Of a DNA stretch of 64,000 nucleotides, positions 53,670-64,000 are shown piece by piece (the stretch's first letter is position 1; the number at the start of each line of letters is the position of its first letter). The position numbers were made by a program, and so were the translations under genes. The stretch is from Lytechinus variegatus (lineage: Eukaryota; Echinodermata; Echinoidea; Temnopleuroida; Toxopneustidae): NCBI RefSeq assembly GCF_018143015.1, contig NC_054751.1, positions 32,688,347 through 32,752,346 of the forward strand. The letters run 5' to 3'. Under the pieces are notes generated by a model that ran no database searches, was not told the origin of the DNA, and saw nothing but the letters and a program-made list of their open reading frames with translations.

Positions 53670-56600
53670 GTGACTATTGAAGCTGCTAGTTTTTGTAAGC
53701 GGATATTTTTTTAAGCATAATGGTACACCCCTTTAAATCTGTGGAGCTGCACCAATCCTCCAGATTTTGAACCTTGATCTTCTTAATGTTGTTTTGAAAA
53801 CTAACTATTCTTAGCTTGTGTGCACTGATTCAGACTGTTTGCAATTTGAGGGAGTTTCTCAGGCTATGAATTCTCATTTTACAGGTAGTAAGTGCCTGTT
53901 TTTTTTCTATAAAATTGTGTTTTTAATCATTTTGATTTATATTTGCTTTTAAAGTTGAAATAAACATGAAATCCCTGTAGATCAAATTCTCGTTCAGAAG
54001 CATTTCAAGACAGATTTGGTATAACTTTGAATTGGGTTCACATATTGAGGAGATTTAATGATTTTGAAAGCAATTTATTAGAAAAACGGAAAGTTTTAGC
54101 ACACGCACATACCAATTTGTAACTGCACTATAATATGTCATGCATAATTAATTTAACAGGATTATCATTTGCATAGATATTTCATTACAATAGTTTTAGT
54201 ACAAGTAGCAGCAGCACATATTTGTTGTTGCTAGATATTTTGTTTTACAGATACATGTAAATTATCAAATTAATAATTTTATATTTTTTCAAACATCAAT
54301 TTAAAAAATAATTTAAAAAAAAGATATATTTTAAGTGTTTAATGTAATTATTATTATTATTAGTTATTTATTGTAAAGCGCTTTGATCATATTTTTGGTA
54401 AAGCGCTATATAAGTACCTGTTATGTATGTATGTAAATTACTTTTAAATTACATTGTGAAATTCTGTATTTCAAATCAGGTAAACATTGCTAACAAACAG
54501 AACACATAGACCTTGGAAGTCATGATTGATTTTCTGACCTGTTATTTCTAAAGGAATTGACAAGAATCCTGACACCGGAGCTGAGGATGCATGCCTTTCA
54601 CCTGGCAGCCAGTTCTCATTCTAATGTCTTTGATATCCTGTCTAGACTCTACAATCTGCAAGGACCTGATAACTCTTTCTTGGTTTCTAGAGTAAGGGTC
54701 ATGCTTGCAAGGCAACAGTTCAAAGAAGTAAGTGTAACTTCAGCAGTATTCTGTTTTACTACAGGCAGTATACTGCACAACTAATTTGAATAGCATTTGC
54801 TTGAATCCTGAACTATGCAATCTGGGCCCTGTCTTACAAAGAGTTACGATTGATCCTATCAATCAACTATGGACAGCCAGCAACATCAACATCTAAAACA
54901 CATGTTTGTTTGAAATATTTTTCAGATATGATTTTCATACATTCATAGTTTTCTTGAAAATTCATTGTTCTCTCTTTGTTGACCAAGGACATTGTGCAAA
55001 TTTCCTGAAGAAAAAAATTGATGGATTTCCATATACTTGAGATTGATTGGATCAATCGTAACTCTTTTGTAAGATGGGCCCCAGTTCTTGATTCCTTTTT
55101 AATACCAGAATGTTTAATTTCATGATGTTGTCATATACAGTGGTGCTCAAAAATTAGTGAGCCCACTAGAAAATGAAGCTATTTAAAGTGTTCAATTGCT
55201 GCCATGTTGTAGCTATTTGATTGTGACGTCAGGTGATATAATATTACATTCAATAAATTTTGTTTCTCTGCGCTCACTGAACATTGTAGTGTTGTCTACA
55301 TTCAACACTCAGCATGAAGGAGTGCATTTTTGTTGGGGTTCACTCACTTTTGAGCGCAACTGTAGTATATATATATATTCCCACAACAGTAGAATGATAA
55401 AAAAAAAAAACTAATGACATAAATATGTTGGCAATGAACAAGGAGATTGGAATTCTGTTTAAAACAACCATATTTTCTGAAATACATTATAATTTATTAA
55501 TAGTTCATATTTTACATTACATTTTTTTGTTTTGTTTTATAAAGTGGTCAATATCAAGGTAAATATTCCTACAGGTACAGGTCTTGAGATTTATAGTCTC
55601 AGCGTTCTGATTTTACAAATTTTGATAACTGTCTTTTTATTGTTCTATTGCTTTTAACCAGAACTTCTCCTAAGACACAAATCCATATTCTCACCTAAGT
55701 TTGATTCCTCTATACATACTAGAAGGTGTTAATACTTGGACAGGTTCTAGAAATAAAGCAAGGAGTAGGAGGAAGGGAGGGAAAGAAATGATAAGTGCCC
55801 CATTTATTTCCTCTCCTAGATAAGTTGTAGGTTCTTTGTTAATAGCAATTAATCTGATATTTTACCTATTTCTCTTTCTCTTTTACAGGCTGCAACGTGT
55901 GTGACAAAAGTGAATCTTCATGACTGCTTTTCTTTGGAAGATGTAAGTTTGTTTGTTACAAGGGAAAATATTTTGTAACAGTCTTTTGAAGGACATGTCT
56001 TTGGGGACTTTGGGGTAGAAGTCTTTGCCATTAAAAATTGCCACTATGTTTTCATTTTGTGATCTCTAGCCTTTGAGGCTGCCTAATTTTTGAATGAATT
56101 TCTCTACCAGTTTGTCTCAGCTCAGCTAACTACATCAAAAAATACTTCTTGATCAGATTCATTGCATTCATTTTTTCTGTAGTTTATGAAGAGGTATTGT
56201 TTGTGGAAGGACCACTTTGGATTTTTTTTACTGTGAAATATGAAAAATATAAAAATGTCAGCTTTGAGCCACTTGTGCAATGCTTTATAGCATTCGGGTG
56301 GCTTGTTATATACTGAGCCATCCCAGGGGTTGTTACACTTAAGTTTGTATTTTTATTTCAAATCTTTCTTGCTCTCCATTTTCTCAGTTCTGCTTGTCTT
56401 TCTATTTTTTGTTTCTTTTTCTTCATCCCCCTTTTCCTTCTCTTTTTTTTTTGGGGGGGGGTGAAGTTGTTTATTGTTTTATTGTGGTATATCTTCAATT
56501 TATTCTTCAATGCTTCATATTTTATTGATCCACATTCCTATTCCTCTATCTCTTTTATTTTCTTTCTTTTTATCTTCAGATCTGCCTGCCTCTTATTTTC

Positions 56601-58457
56601 CAAGACAAAGCCAACATGGTAGAGAAGTACATTCAAGGTCATCCTGAATTGCAAGAGGCTCTTATACGAAAACTGGATGTTTTCTGTGAGCAAGGGTACG
56701 ACATTAATGCATATCTCAGGTTAGTATTTGTACAGACTTCAAGTAAGCAAATCTCCTACAATGCATTTATCTAATCAGCACTAGGTCACAGAAAACTATG
56801 ATGTAATGAAAAATCTGCTTGCTCAAGTCAAACTTCTATGCAACTCAAGATGTTATACAGAAATATGCTCTTTTTCTGTTAAAATCATGTAATTGAAGAA
56901 TCATGTATTGGCACACTTTAAAATTCTCATTTGTAGAAGACTGATACTTTCTATAGGGCACATTTGTGTATTATAATGCAAACTGAAAATGAGTTTAAAA
57001 GGGCACTGTTAATTCCAAGTTCAAGGAAATGGACATTGAGACCAATCAAATTGGAATACAACGTTATGACCTTGAATCAAATTGAACCTTGGAAGCTAGT
57101 TTTGATTTTTGCGGTCCCAAATTATGGAATAGTTTACCAATTCACCTTCGATCATGTACCGGTATTTCTGTTGAATCGTTTAAAAGACATTTGAAAACAT
57201 ATTTATTTTTACTAAATAGGTTCATTATTGCAGATTGAAATAATCGCTAGAGGGTATTCATTTGTCTCGCAATCTACTATGGTCAACAAGGAAATTCGTG
57301 ATCACTCTCGCAAAAAGTGTTCACTGGCTTTCTAGGAAATTCGTGATCACTCTCGCAAAAAGTGTTCACTAGCTTACAAGTTCACGAGCTTTCGAGTGCC
57401 GCTGCAACTCTTTATCAAGTGACACGGATTATCCGATATCGTACTGTATTTATACTAACCTCCAAGACCCTACGCACAACACATTTTTGTTGTAGTGTAA
57501 CTGTAATATTGGAGAGCAATTTGTACAAAGCGCATAGAGCAATTTCAATTGATTATGCGCTATGTAAGTACCAATGTATTATTATTATCAAATTGCACAA
57601 TTTTTGTATGATCACAGTCGCTCTTTTCACTGTTAATAATAAGTAACATTTATGAGGCGCCGATTACCTAGCTGCCTATTTAGTGATGTACTAAATTTCC
57701 GTGGCTTTATGGGTACCCTGCTGGGTACCCATTCACCTCACCTGGGTTCAGTGCAGCACAAAGTAGATAAATTTCTTGCTGAAGGAAAACCCACCGTGGT
57801 TGTGATTCAAACCAACGTTTCTCTGATTGAAAGATGACAGTCATTACCACTAGATAATGATGCCCTCTTCAAATAGTTATTTTTCATATTCCCATAAGAT
57901 CACTTACAACAGACATCTACCGTATATTTTGTTAAACTAATGAATAGTTGTATGTATTATTTGCAGATAATCAGATTGAAAATGTTTATTTGTAAACTTC
58001 TACATGCATTATTGAACCTTGTAGTGAGATGGATGTTCCTGTGCCAGGGGTTAGGGTTGAGAAACTGAGAAGACGTCACTTGTCCAAACTGATCCTTCGA
58101 CTGGTCAAGATGTTCAAACTAGACATGTCCATCTGTCCCAACACTTCAAAGTCCAAAGATATCGGTGCAATCAAGTACCTCATCCATAAGAGGTATATCG
58201 AGGTAACTTTGACCAAGTATTTTGTGATGTACAGTACACTTTAAAGAAATAGGCATGATTAGTTTCATTTGCTGGATATATGCCTTAAAAAGAGATTTTC
58301 ATTTGGCATTTTTGTACTGGAATTGTGGAAAATTCACATGGGGGCTCGGGGCGAATTTTCCCCAGAAAATCCAGTTTCACTGCAGTGTTATAGCTTATCT
58401 AGTGTTGCAGATTTTAGTGGGTTGTGAAAGTAGCCCCCCCCCACAAAAAAATAATGA

Positions 58458-58488
<31 letters not shown>

Positions 58489-61400
58489 AAATGAATGAAT
58501 GAATGAATGAATGAATAAATAAATAAAGATTTCACGAAAATTGATAAAAAATAACAATTATGCCTGTTGTTGACCTTTTGGTGTTCGTGTTAGGAAGATG
58601 TGTTAATCAGCACAGCACCAAACTTTCATAGAATGAAGCTAGTTCTTGATGAATCTCTAGGATGAATCAGTAGGTGTTGAGATATAAGAATGTGATCTGA
58701 TTACCTGCATGAAGGTAAAGGAAGGCAATCTGAATTGTGCTTCCTACATCAACACCATCGCCAATACTGAACTTGAAATCAATCATTGTTATACATAAGG
58801 GATTGTAAAGAAGCAGAGTATTCCTTGTCTCACCTGCATAGCAGAGTGAGACTATAAGCGCCGCTTTTCCGACGGTGGCGGCGTCAACACCAAATCTTAA
58901 CCGAAGGTTAGGTTTTTGTCTCACCTGCGAAGCAACATCAAATCTTAACCTGAGGTTAAGTTTTTGAAATGACGTCATAACTTAGAAAGTATATGGACCT
59001 AGTTAATAAAACTTGGCCATAAGGTTAATCAAGTATTACTGAACATCCTATTAGAGTTTCATGTCACATGACCAAGGTCAAAGGTCATTTAGGGTCAATG
59101 AACTTAGACCATGTTGGAGGAATCAACATTGAAATCTTAACCTGATGTTAAGTTTTTGAAATGTCATCATAACTTAGAAAATATATGAACCTAGTTCATG
59201 AAACTTGGACATAAGGTTAATCAAGTATCACTGAACATCCTGCATGAGTTTCACGTCACATGACCAAGGTCAAAGGTCATTTAGGGTCAATGAACTTTGG
59301 CCGAATTGGGGATATCTGTTGAATTCCCATCATAACTTTGAAAGTTTATGGATCTGATTCATGAAACTTGGACATAATAGTAATCAAGCATCACTGAAAA
59401 TTTTGTGCAAGTTTCAGGTCTCATGATTAAGGTCAAAGGTCATTTAGGGTCAATGAACTTTGTATAACTTTGAAAGTTTATTGGTCTAGTTCATTAAACT
59501 TGGACATTAGAGTAATCAAGTATCACTGAACATCCTGTGCGCATTTCAGGTCACATGACCAAGGTCAAAGGTCAATGAACTTTGGCCGAATTGGGTGTAT
59601 CTGTTGAATTACCATCATAACTTTGAAAGTTTATGGATCTGATTCATGAAATTTGTACATAAGAGTAATCAAGTATCACTGAACATCCTGTTCGAGTTTC
59701 AGGTCACATGATCAAGGTCAAAGGTCATGTAAGGTCAATGAACTTTGGCAATGTTGGGGTTTTTTGTTAAATAACCATCATATCTCTGTAAGTTTGTTGG
59801 TCTAGTTCATAAAAAGTGGACATAAGAGTAACCATGTATCACTGAACATCTTGTGCGAGTTAGAGTAGTATTCAAAGTCAGCACTGCTGCTATATTGAAC
59901 CGCGTGATGCAGGTGAGACGGCCAGAGGCATTCCACTTGTTTAATAAAAGCATAACTTAAAAAGTACATGGACCTAGTTCATGAAACTTGGCCATAAGGT
60001 TAATCAAGTATTACTGAACATCTTGCTTGAGTTTCATGTCACATGACCAAGGTCAAAGGTCATTTAGGGTCAATGAACTTAGACCATATTGGGGGAATCA
60101 ACACCAAAATCTTAACCTAAGGTTAAGTTTTTGAAATGTCATCATAACTTAGAAAATGTATGGACCTAGTTCATGAAACTTGGACATAAGGTTAATCAAG
60201 TATCACTGAATATCCTACATGAGTTTCATGTCACATGACCAAGGTCAAAGGTCATGTGAGGTCAATGAACTTTGGCCACGTTGGGGGGTATTTGTTGAAT
60301 TACCATCATATCTCTGTAAGTGTATTGGTCCGGTTCATAAAATGTGGAAATAGAGTAACCAAGTATCACTGCACAACTTGTGCGAGTTTTAGTAGTTTTC
60401 AAAGTCAGCACTGCTGCTATATTGAATTGCGTGATGCAGGTGAGACCGCCAGAGGCATTCCACTTGTTTCATCATTCATTCTTCTTTACCTTTTTTGAAA
60501 AAAAACTTTAAATCTCTAGGAGTCAATGCCACAAGACACTTGGGAAGATCTGATAGTCTCAACCATAGGAGACAACAAGTCCGTCCAATCTGATTTCATT
60601 GACCAGCTTGTATGGTACAATGATATCCCTGCAGCCGCCCGATGGGCAGTGCATTATGGGATTGATATCAATGAACTGCCTGATGCAGTTGTCCAAGAAC
60701 TGCAGAACTCTGAAACCAGGTATATATTGTTGCAGCCTTGATGTCACTTTGATGATGGTGAAGATGATAGTGGTGGTGGTGATGATGATGATGATGGTGA
60801 TATTAATGATGGTGATGATGATGATGGTGATATTAATGATGGTGATGATAATGATGATTATTATTAGTAATATGGTGGTGGTGGTGGTGGTGATGATGGT
60901 GGTGGTGGTTATGATGATGATGGTGGTGGTGGTGGGATGATGATGGAGATGATGATGATGATGATGATGATGGTGGTGATGATGATGGTGGTGGTGGTGG
61001 TGGTGATGGTGATGATGATGATGATGGTGGTGGTGGTGATGATGATGGTGATGATGATGATGATGGAGATGATGATGATGGTGATGGTGATTATGATGGT
61101 GGTGATGGTGGTGCTGCTGATATTACTGGAGGAGGAGGTTAAACCCTGGAAGATGGAATAAGTAGAATTTATATATTTGTGATAATTTATTGAAACAGAT
61201 TTGAAATTATTATAAATTATGGCTTTGTCATGTATTTAGCATTATTCCTATTTTTACTGAAGCAATGCAGCTATCGGAATACAAGATGGAGCAGAAGAGA
61301 ACTGGGATGATGAGGTAGATGATACTCCTACTGTTGATTACTACCCCCTTAATCTTCCTGATGATAGGATACTGATCGTCTCTACGTCTACTGATTTACA

Positions 61401-63546
61401 ACATTGCCTTGCTGACCTTACTAGTAAGGTAAATAATTCAATCATTGACTCGATAATGACTGGATTCTTTGATTCTATTCTAGAAGTGTTACCGTTGTAG
61501 GAAAGATGGAATTAATCATAGTCAGCTATCAAATTCTTCCCATTATGTGGTCTACAATTATGTATGATAATAATAATAATAATACATGAGATTTGTATAG
61601 CGCAGCTTCCATCTTGATTAGATGCTCAAGGCGCTTAAGAGCATAACAACAAAAACTATTTACATATAATACATGTCTGAGCAATAAGTCAATGTCTATC
61701 AAAAAACACTCTTATACAGGTATGTATTCAGGTTGCCCTTGAAGGTGGTCACTGAAGTCTGGGTTTTCAAATGCTGTGGAAGAGAATTCCACAGGCTAGG
61801 CCCTGCATGAGCAAAGGCCTGTTCCCTGCATGATTTCTTAGCAACTTATGATGACACATGCTTAAGTTTGAATGTTATAATAGATTTATTTGAGGGTTGC
61901 TCTTGGATAGGTACATGTAAGTGTCAGGAATGTCTTGTCATTTCTTACGTCATGTTTTTTTTTTATTTCTTCCTCTCTCGACAGCCTAATAGAATAGTAG
62001 GAATAGACATGGAATGGAGACCATCATTCACCCCAACACAGAAATCAAAGTAAGCATAAAGAGACAGGATTCATGTCTTCATACATTGTCATGCCTCCAC
62101 CCACTGTGGTTGCAAAAAGACATTTGGGTGGTTTTCCATCCAACTTTTCTTCCCATTATGGTTTTCGCAATAACGAAAGAATCATTTTTAACTCGGTAAA
62201 GCTGTACATACATAAAAGAGTGATAATTCTATTTCTAATAAGAAATTTGGATCATGTTGTCAAATTTTAAAAGGCAAAGAGGTCATTTTATACCCAGAAA
62301 TATCTCATTATTGTGATAACTAAAGAACAGCTTGAGGGATCATCTTCAACTTGGCTCATGTACATGTATGTTTATGTGAATGAAAGTGATCTGGGGAGTG
62401 TTTCATCAACATTTTCATCCGACAAGTTGTCAGATCTGACATCTTTCTCTGATGTTGATTGGCTGAGAGGTACAGTTACTATGGTAACTGTCGGATGAAA
62501 TGGGACTTGTCGGATAAAACGTCCGATAAGTACTTTCATGAAACGCCCCCCAGATCAGATGTTACGGTTAAAGGTCACAGAGTTCATTATTTGACATCGT
62601 TACAAGGAGGTGTACAATATAGCTCTTGACCTAGCGATGATGGAGGTATACATACTGCAGTTCAGAATCCTTGTTTAAATTTAAAATGATAGATCAGTAT
62701 GTTGTCTCTACTGCCAATTTTTGTTGATATTGAAATATGTGAATCAACTTTGTTATTTCAAACCTTTCTCTTTTTTTTTAGGGTAGCCTTATGTCAGATA
62801 GCAACCGAAGATACAGCGTACCTACTGGACATGCCAGCCCTGTGGGTAGAAGAAAGCAAAGATATCGTCAAGCATTTCTTTCAACAGTTATTACAGTCTG
62901 AAGACATCCTTAAACTTGGTAAGGAAACTCAAAGATATCTGTTCCAGTATTAAGTTATTTCTCTCCAAGATTTTAAGGTTAATGTTGCTCTCTTAAATCT
63001 GATAGAGCTTAAGATACACCAAGCATTGTTTATGCTTTCTTTCATAGAGCCAGGGTAATGTATAGTACACTATCGAATAGGCAACTAAGTAATCGGCTCT
63101 TAATTCTTTTGAGCCAGTTGAAGCACTGTTAAAATGACTTTGCTGACATAGTTATGCAAGCCCGCATGACACAAGCAAATTACTGTAAAAACAACATTCT
63201 TGATAGTCCTATGCAAAGCCGATTCTTTCAAAAGCTTTTTACCACAGCATCATAAAGACAGATTTTTTTTAGAATTAAAGAGTTAAGATTATAGACTTCT
63301 GTAGTATCTGACTATAGAAAGAAAGGCAAGGTACATACTAGGTACTTTAACATTAAAGATGTTAGAGACAGAATATACTGGTGCCGTGTTAGTGCCTATC
63401 GATATGATAATTCTATTTCTGTTGTTATTTTTGTAGGTTTTGAGATATCTGGTGATTACAGGATGTTGGGTCAGTCCTACCCAGAACTCCAGGAAACACT
63501 GAAGGGAGAGAAAAGAACAGTAGATCTCAATGGATTAGGCAAACAG
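53334..63546 (+). CDS. EXD3: EXD3/mut-7 (Nibbler-family) 3'-5' exonuclease, 5' part, 10 exons
   Basis: Exons: 53334..53669, 54554..54727, 55889..55942, 56580..56719, 58025..58202, 60520..60719, 61263..61428, 61985..62049, 62782..62918, 63437..63546; 1560 bases = 520 codons, phases consistent, continuing past the window. The family (C. elegans MUT-7, fly Nibbler, vertebrate EXD3) has an alpha-helical N-terminal half and a DEDD exonuclease domain; it trims 3' ends of small RNAs and in worms is needed for RNAi and transposon silencing. Seen: helical N-terminal blocks (MHAFHLAASSHSNVFDILSR, FQDKANMVEKYIQGHPELQE), then motif I IVGIDMEWRP with D424 and E426, a VALCQIATEDTAYLLDM strand pair, and motif II KLGFEISGDYRML with D490. 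Motif III lies beyond the window. The exon 1 donor (GAG|GTGACT) is my choice because it keeps phase 0; the stronger-looking TTT|GTAAGC 31 bases on would break the frame. Confidence 0.93.
54355..54430 (+). repeat. Retroelement 3' tail
   Basis: TTATTGTAAAGCGCTTTGAT and AAAGCGCTATATAAGTACC, followed by short repeats. The AAGCGC...TATATAAGTACC ending is the same as at 57590 and in the LINE 3' ends of this window. Confidence 0.55.
54554..54727 (+). CDS. EXD3: EXD3 exon 2
   Basis: Acceptor TTTCTAAAG, donor GTAAGT, 58 codons in phase 0: ELTRILTPELRMHAFHL then FKE. Confidence 0.92.
54822..55083. mobile_element. MITE GGGCCC..TCTTA..AAGAGTTACGATTGAT family, copy 2
   Basis: CTGGGCCCTGTCTTACAAAG left, TTTGTAAGATGGGCCCCAG right; inner arms GTTACGATTGATCC and GGATCAATCGTAAC. 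In EXD3 intron 2, immediately before the Tc1-like MITE. Confidence 0.85.
55138..55362. mobile_element. Tc1/mariner-like MITE, copy 2, TA duplication
   Basis: CAGTGGTGCTCAAAAATTAG left, CTCACTTTTGAGCGCAACTG right, flanked by TA at 55136-55137 and 55363-55364. CAGTGGTG termini with TA duplication are the Tc1 signature. 225 bases without transposase. In EXD3 intron 2. Confidence 0.85.
55889..55942 (+). CDS. EXD3: EXD3 exon 3
   Basis: Acceptor TTTTACAG, donor GTAAGT, 18 codons: AATCVTKVNLHDCFSLED. Confidence 0.9.
56442..56461. repeat. T-run/G-run junction
   Basis: Eleven T followed by nine G in EXD3 intron 3, in a pyrimidine-rich tract about 120 bases before exon 4. Confidence 0.85.
56580..56719 (+). 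CDS. EXD3: EXD3 exon 4
   Basis: Acceptor ATCTTCAG, donor GTTAGT, ends in phase 2. ICLPLIFQDKANMVEKYIQG matches the LLLQDK-V-x-x-Y block of EXD3. Confidence 0.93.
57095..57600 (+). pseudogene. LINE C-terminus and 3' UTR, fragment 2
   Basis: From about 57113 a frame reads GPKLWNSLPIHLRSCTGISV then ESFKRHLKTYLFLLNRF, the standard ORF2 C-terminus of Jockey/CR1-type LINEs. It is followed by a 3' UTR ending in GCGCTATGTAAGTACCAATG and (ATT)n. In EXD3 intron 4. Confidence 0.75.
57288..57375 (+). repeat. Tandem duplication of a 42-44 base unit
   Basis: GGAAATTCGTGATCACTCTC through AAAAAGTGTTCACT occurs twice in a row, within the LINE 3' UTR. Confidence 0.9.
58025..58202 (+). CDS. EXD3: EXD3 exon 5
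   Basis: Acceptor CCTTGTAG, donor GTAACT. Encodes VEKLRRRHLSKLILRLVKMF and DIGAIKYLIHKRYIE, the L-x-H-L-x-x-K-R-F-x-E helix of the family. Confidence 0.93.
58440..58528. repeat. ATAA/ATGA tetranucleotide microsatellite
   Basis: About ten AAAT units grade into six AATG units and back, in EXD3 intron 5. Confidence 0.95.
58560..58790. mobile_element. MITE TGGGTGATTTCAAG family, diverged copy C
   Basis: Shares GTTGACCTTTTGGTGTT at the left and CTGAACTTGAAATCAATCA at the right, plus AATGTGATCTGATTACC-type interior, with the copies in MGAT2, but with many changes. In EXD3 intron 5. Confidence 0.6.
58826..60472. repeat. Tandem-repeat element with DR1 motifs, copy 2 (EXD3 intron)
   Basis: Same family and strand as 17311-18386, compound: GTCTCACCTGC starts occur twice (58829 and 58918) and the GATGCAGGTGAGAC end occurs twice (about 59906 and 60434). 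Perfect AGGTCAAAGGTCA starts at 59075, 59267, 59430, 59562, 59715, 60050 and 60242. Long stretches are almost identical to the MGAT2 copy, pointing to a recent common source. Confidence 0.9.
60520..60719 (+). CDS. EXD3: EXD3 exon 6
   Basis: Acceptor AATCTCTAG, donor GTATAT, ends in phase 2. Encodes MPQDTWEDLIVSTIGDNKSV, then DIPAAARWAVHYGI. A TGR triplet tract begins about 25 bases after this exon. Confidence 0.93.
60745..61137. repeat. TGR (GAT/GGT) trinucleotide tract
   Basis: About 390 bases made almost wholly of TGA and TGG triplets, in EXD3 intron 6. Long Met/Val open frames here are artefacts of the triplets, not genes. Confidence 0.95.
61263..61428 (+). CDS. EXD3: EXD3 exon 7
   Basis: The frame fixes the acceptor at TTTTACTGAAG|C rather than the AATGCAG nine bases later, which would lead to a stop. 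Encodes SNAAIGIQDGAEENWDDEVD and YYPLNLPDDRILIVSTSTD, the Y-Y-x-L-P...V block before the nuclease domain. Confidence 0.88.
61565..61855 (-). pseudogene. LINE C-terminus and tail, fragment 3 (antisense in EXD3)
   Basis: On the minus strand: EQAFAHAGPSLWNSLPQHLK then TTFKGNLNTYLYKSVF and a stop, followed by a 3' UTR and a (TTA)n tail (seen as TAATAATAATAATAAT at 61567). Typical non-LTR 3' end, truncated, in EXD3 intron 7. Confidence 0.8.
61985..62049 (+). CDS. EXD3: EXD3 exon 8 with exonuclease motif I
   Basis: Acceptor CTCTCGACAG, donor GTAAGC, ends in phase 2. PNRIVGIDMEWRPSFTPTQK carries the D-x-E metal-binding pair. Confidence 0.95.
62394..62552. mobile_element. MITE GGGGAGCGTTTCAT family, copy 3
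   Basis: GGGGAGTGTTTCATCAACAT left and CTTTCATGAAACGCCCCCC right, with the TACAGTTACTATGGTAACTG core. In the EXD3 intron between exons 8 and 9. Confidence 0.8.
62782..62918 (+). CDS. EXD3: EXD3 exon 9
   Basis: Acceptor TTTTTTTTAG, donor GTAAGG, ends in phase 1. VALCQIATEDTAYLLDMPAL then FFQQLLQSEDILKL. Confidence 0.95.
63437..63546 (+). CDS. EXD3: EXD3 exon 10 with exonuclease motif II
   Basis: Acceptor TTTTTGTAG, donor GTATGC, ends in phase 0. GFEISGDYRMLGQSYPELQE, with the motif II Asp, then LNGLGKQ. The gene continues beyond the window. Confidence 0.94.
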
Positions 63547-64000
63547 GTATGCTACATATCTTACTGAGGTTCTCATCATTTATCAGTCAATCAAAACTAC
63601 ATCATGAGGCAGTTATGCATAACATTGTGTCATGGATATGACTTGCTATTGATTTCTTCATGAGTAATCAATAGTTGTATACTCTTGGTTATTACTTGTT
63701 TCACATAGCCTGAATGGGTAGGTGAGCTTATGGCTTGACATCGGTTGTCCGGAGCGGAAATGCTTCTACTTCACCACCACGTCTTGTCCAATATCATTAC
63801 TGTTGCACTGTTTGCATTGTATAATAGCATTTGGTAGGGGCTTTTGAAATTGTACACAAGTATTCTTAACACTCAAATATTCAAAGTTATGTATTGTTAT
63901 TTTAAAAATACACAAATGCTGCTCCTCCTTTCCATTTCAATCAAGTTTGATTGCAGCTATTGTAGGGATTCATTATTTTAAGAAATCTTTATTGTCAATG

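Noticed and set aside
53670..53714. Extension of EXD3 exon 1 to the TTT|GTAAGC donor
   Set aside because: It would end in phase 1, and joining to the phase-0 exon at 54554 makes an immediate stop, unless an unseen small exon lies between.
54554..54784. Longer reading frame extending past 54727
   Set aside because: A consensus GTAAGT donor and continuation into the exon at 55889 in the same phase show that the exon ends at 54727.
57095..57240. An extra EXD3 exon coding FKRHLKTYLF
   Set aside because: The peptide is the C-terminus typical of LINE ORF2, followed by a LINE 3' UTR, and EXD3 exons 4 and 5 join in phase without it.
60599..61161. Met/Val-rich open frames of 70-110 codons
   Set aside because: They are translations of the TGR triplet tract; the real exon 6 ends at 60719.
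61270..61280. AATGCAG as the acceptor of EXD3 exon 7
   Set aside because: With the AG left from exon 6 this gives a frame that stops after about 14 codons; the upstream ACTGAAG acceptor keeps the conserved frame.

Overview
The window is animal nuclear DNA: AT-rich, intron-bearing, and dense in short inverted-repeat transposons. Three conserved protein genes can be read exon by exon. The repeat families and gene structures resemble those of echinoderms, sea urchins in particular; that placement is inference from general familiarity, not from a search.

Layout. (1) 3221-20766, plus strand: the C-terminal part (seven exons, 282 codons, to the stop) of MGAT2, the Golgi N-acetylglucosaminyltransferase II of N-glycan processing; its 5' end lies before the window. 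(2) 20767-32857: intergenic, with several MITEs and LINE tails. (3) 32858-38556, minus strand: a complete six-exon, 670-residue ZRANB1/TRABID, a deubiquitinase with three NZF fingers, an ankyrin-like ubiquitin-binding region and an OTU domain with catalytic Cys and His present. A CpG-enriched candidate promoter lies at about 39600-40220. (4) 40240-51510: a transposon-rich block holding a triply nested MITE cluster (42803-44095), an LTR retrotransposon (44450-50177) whose 5' LTR was split by a 1.45 kb Penelope-like element, and a LINE fragment. (5) 53334 to beyond the window end, plus strand: the first 520 codons of EXD3/mut-7 (Nibbler family), a DEDD-type 3'-5' exonuclease; it runs off at 63546 before the last exonuclease motif.

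The three host genes belong to different processes (glycosylation, ubiquitin signalling, small-RNA 3' trimming) and nothing suggests they work as a unit. All introns used here have GT-AG borders and consistent phases, giving in-frame totals of 849, 2013 and 1560 bases.

The most interesting structures are: the Penelope-like element with 400-bp inverted arms, each carrying a hammerhead-ribozyme-like core, around a GIY-YIG endonuclease reading frame; the LTR element with a duplicated LTR/primer-site leader, an unusually long tRNA-Leu complement and one intact RT-less ORF joining an integrase zinc finger to an RS-like tail; and two intronic tandem arrays (in MGAT2 and EXD3) in which nearly every unit carries a perfect DR1 nuclear-receptor motif, 11 in total.
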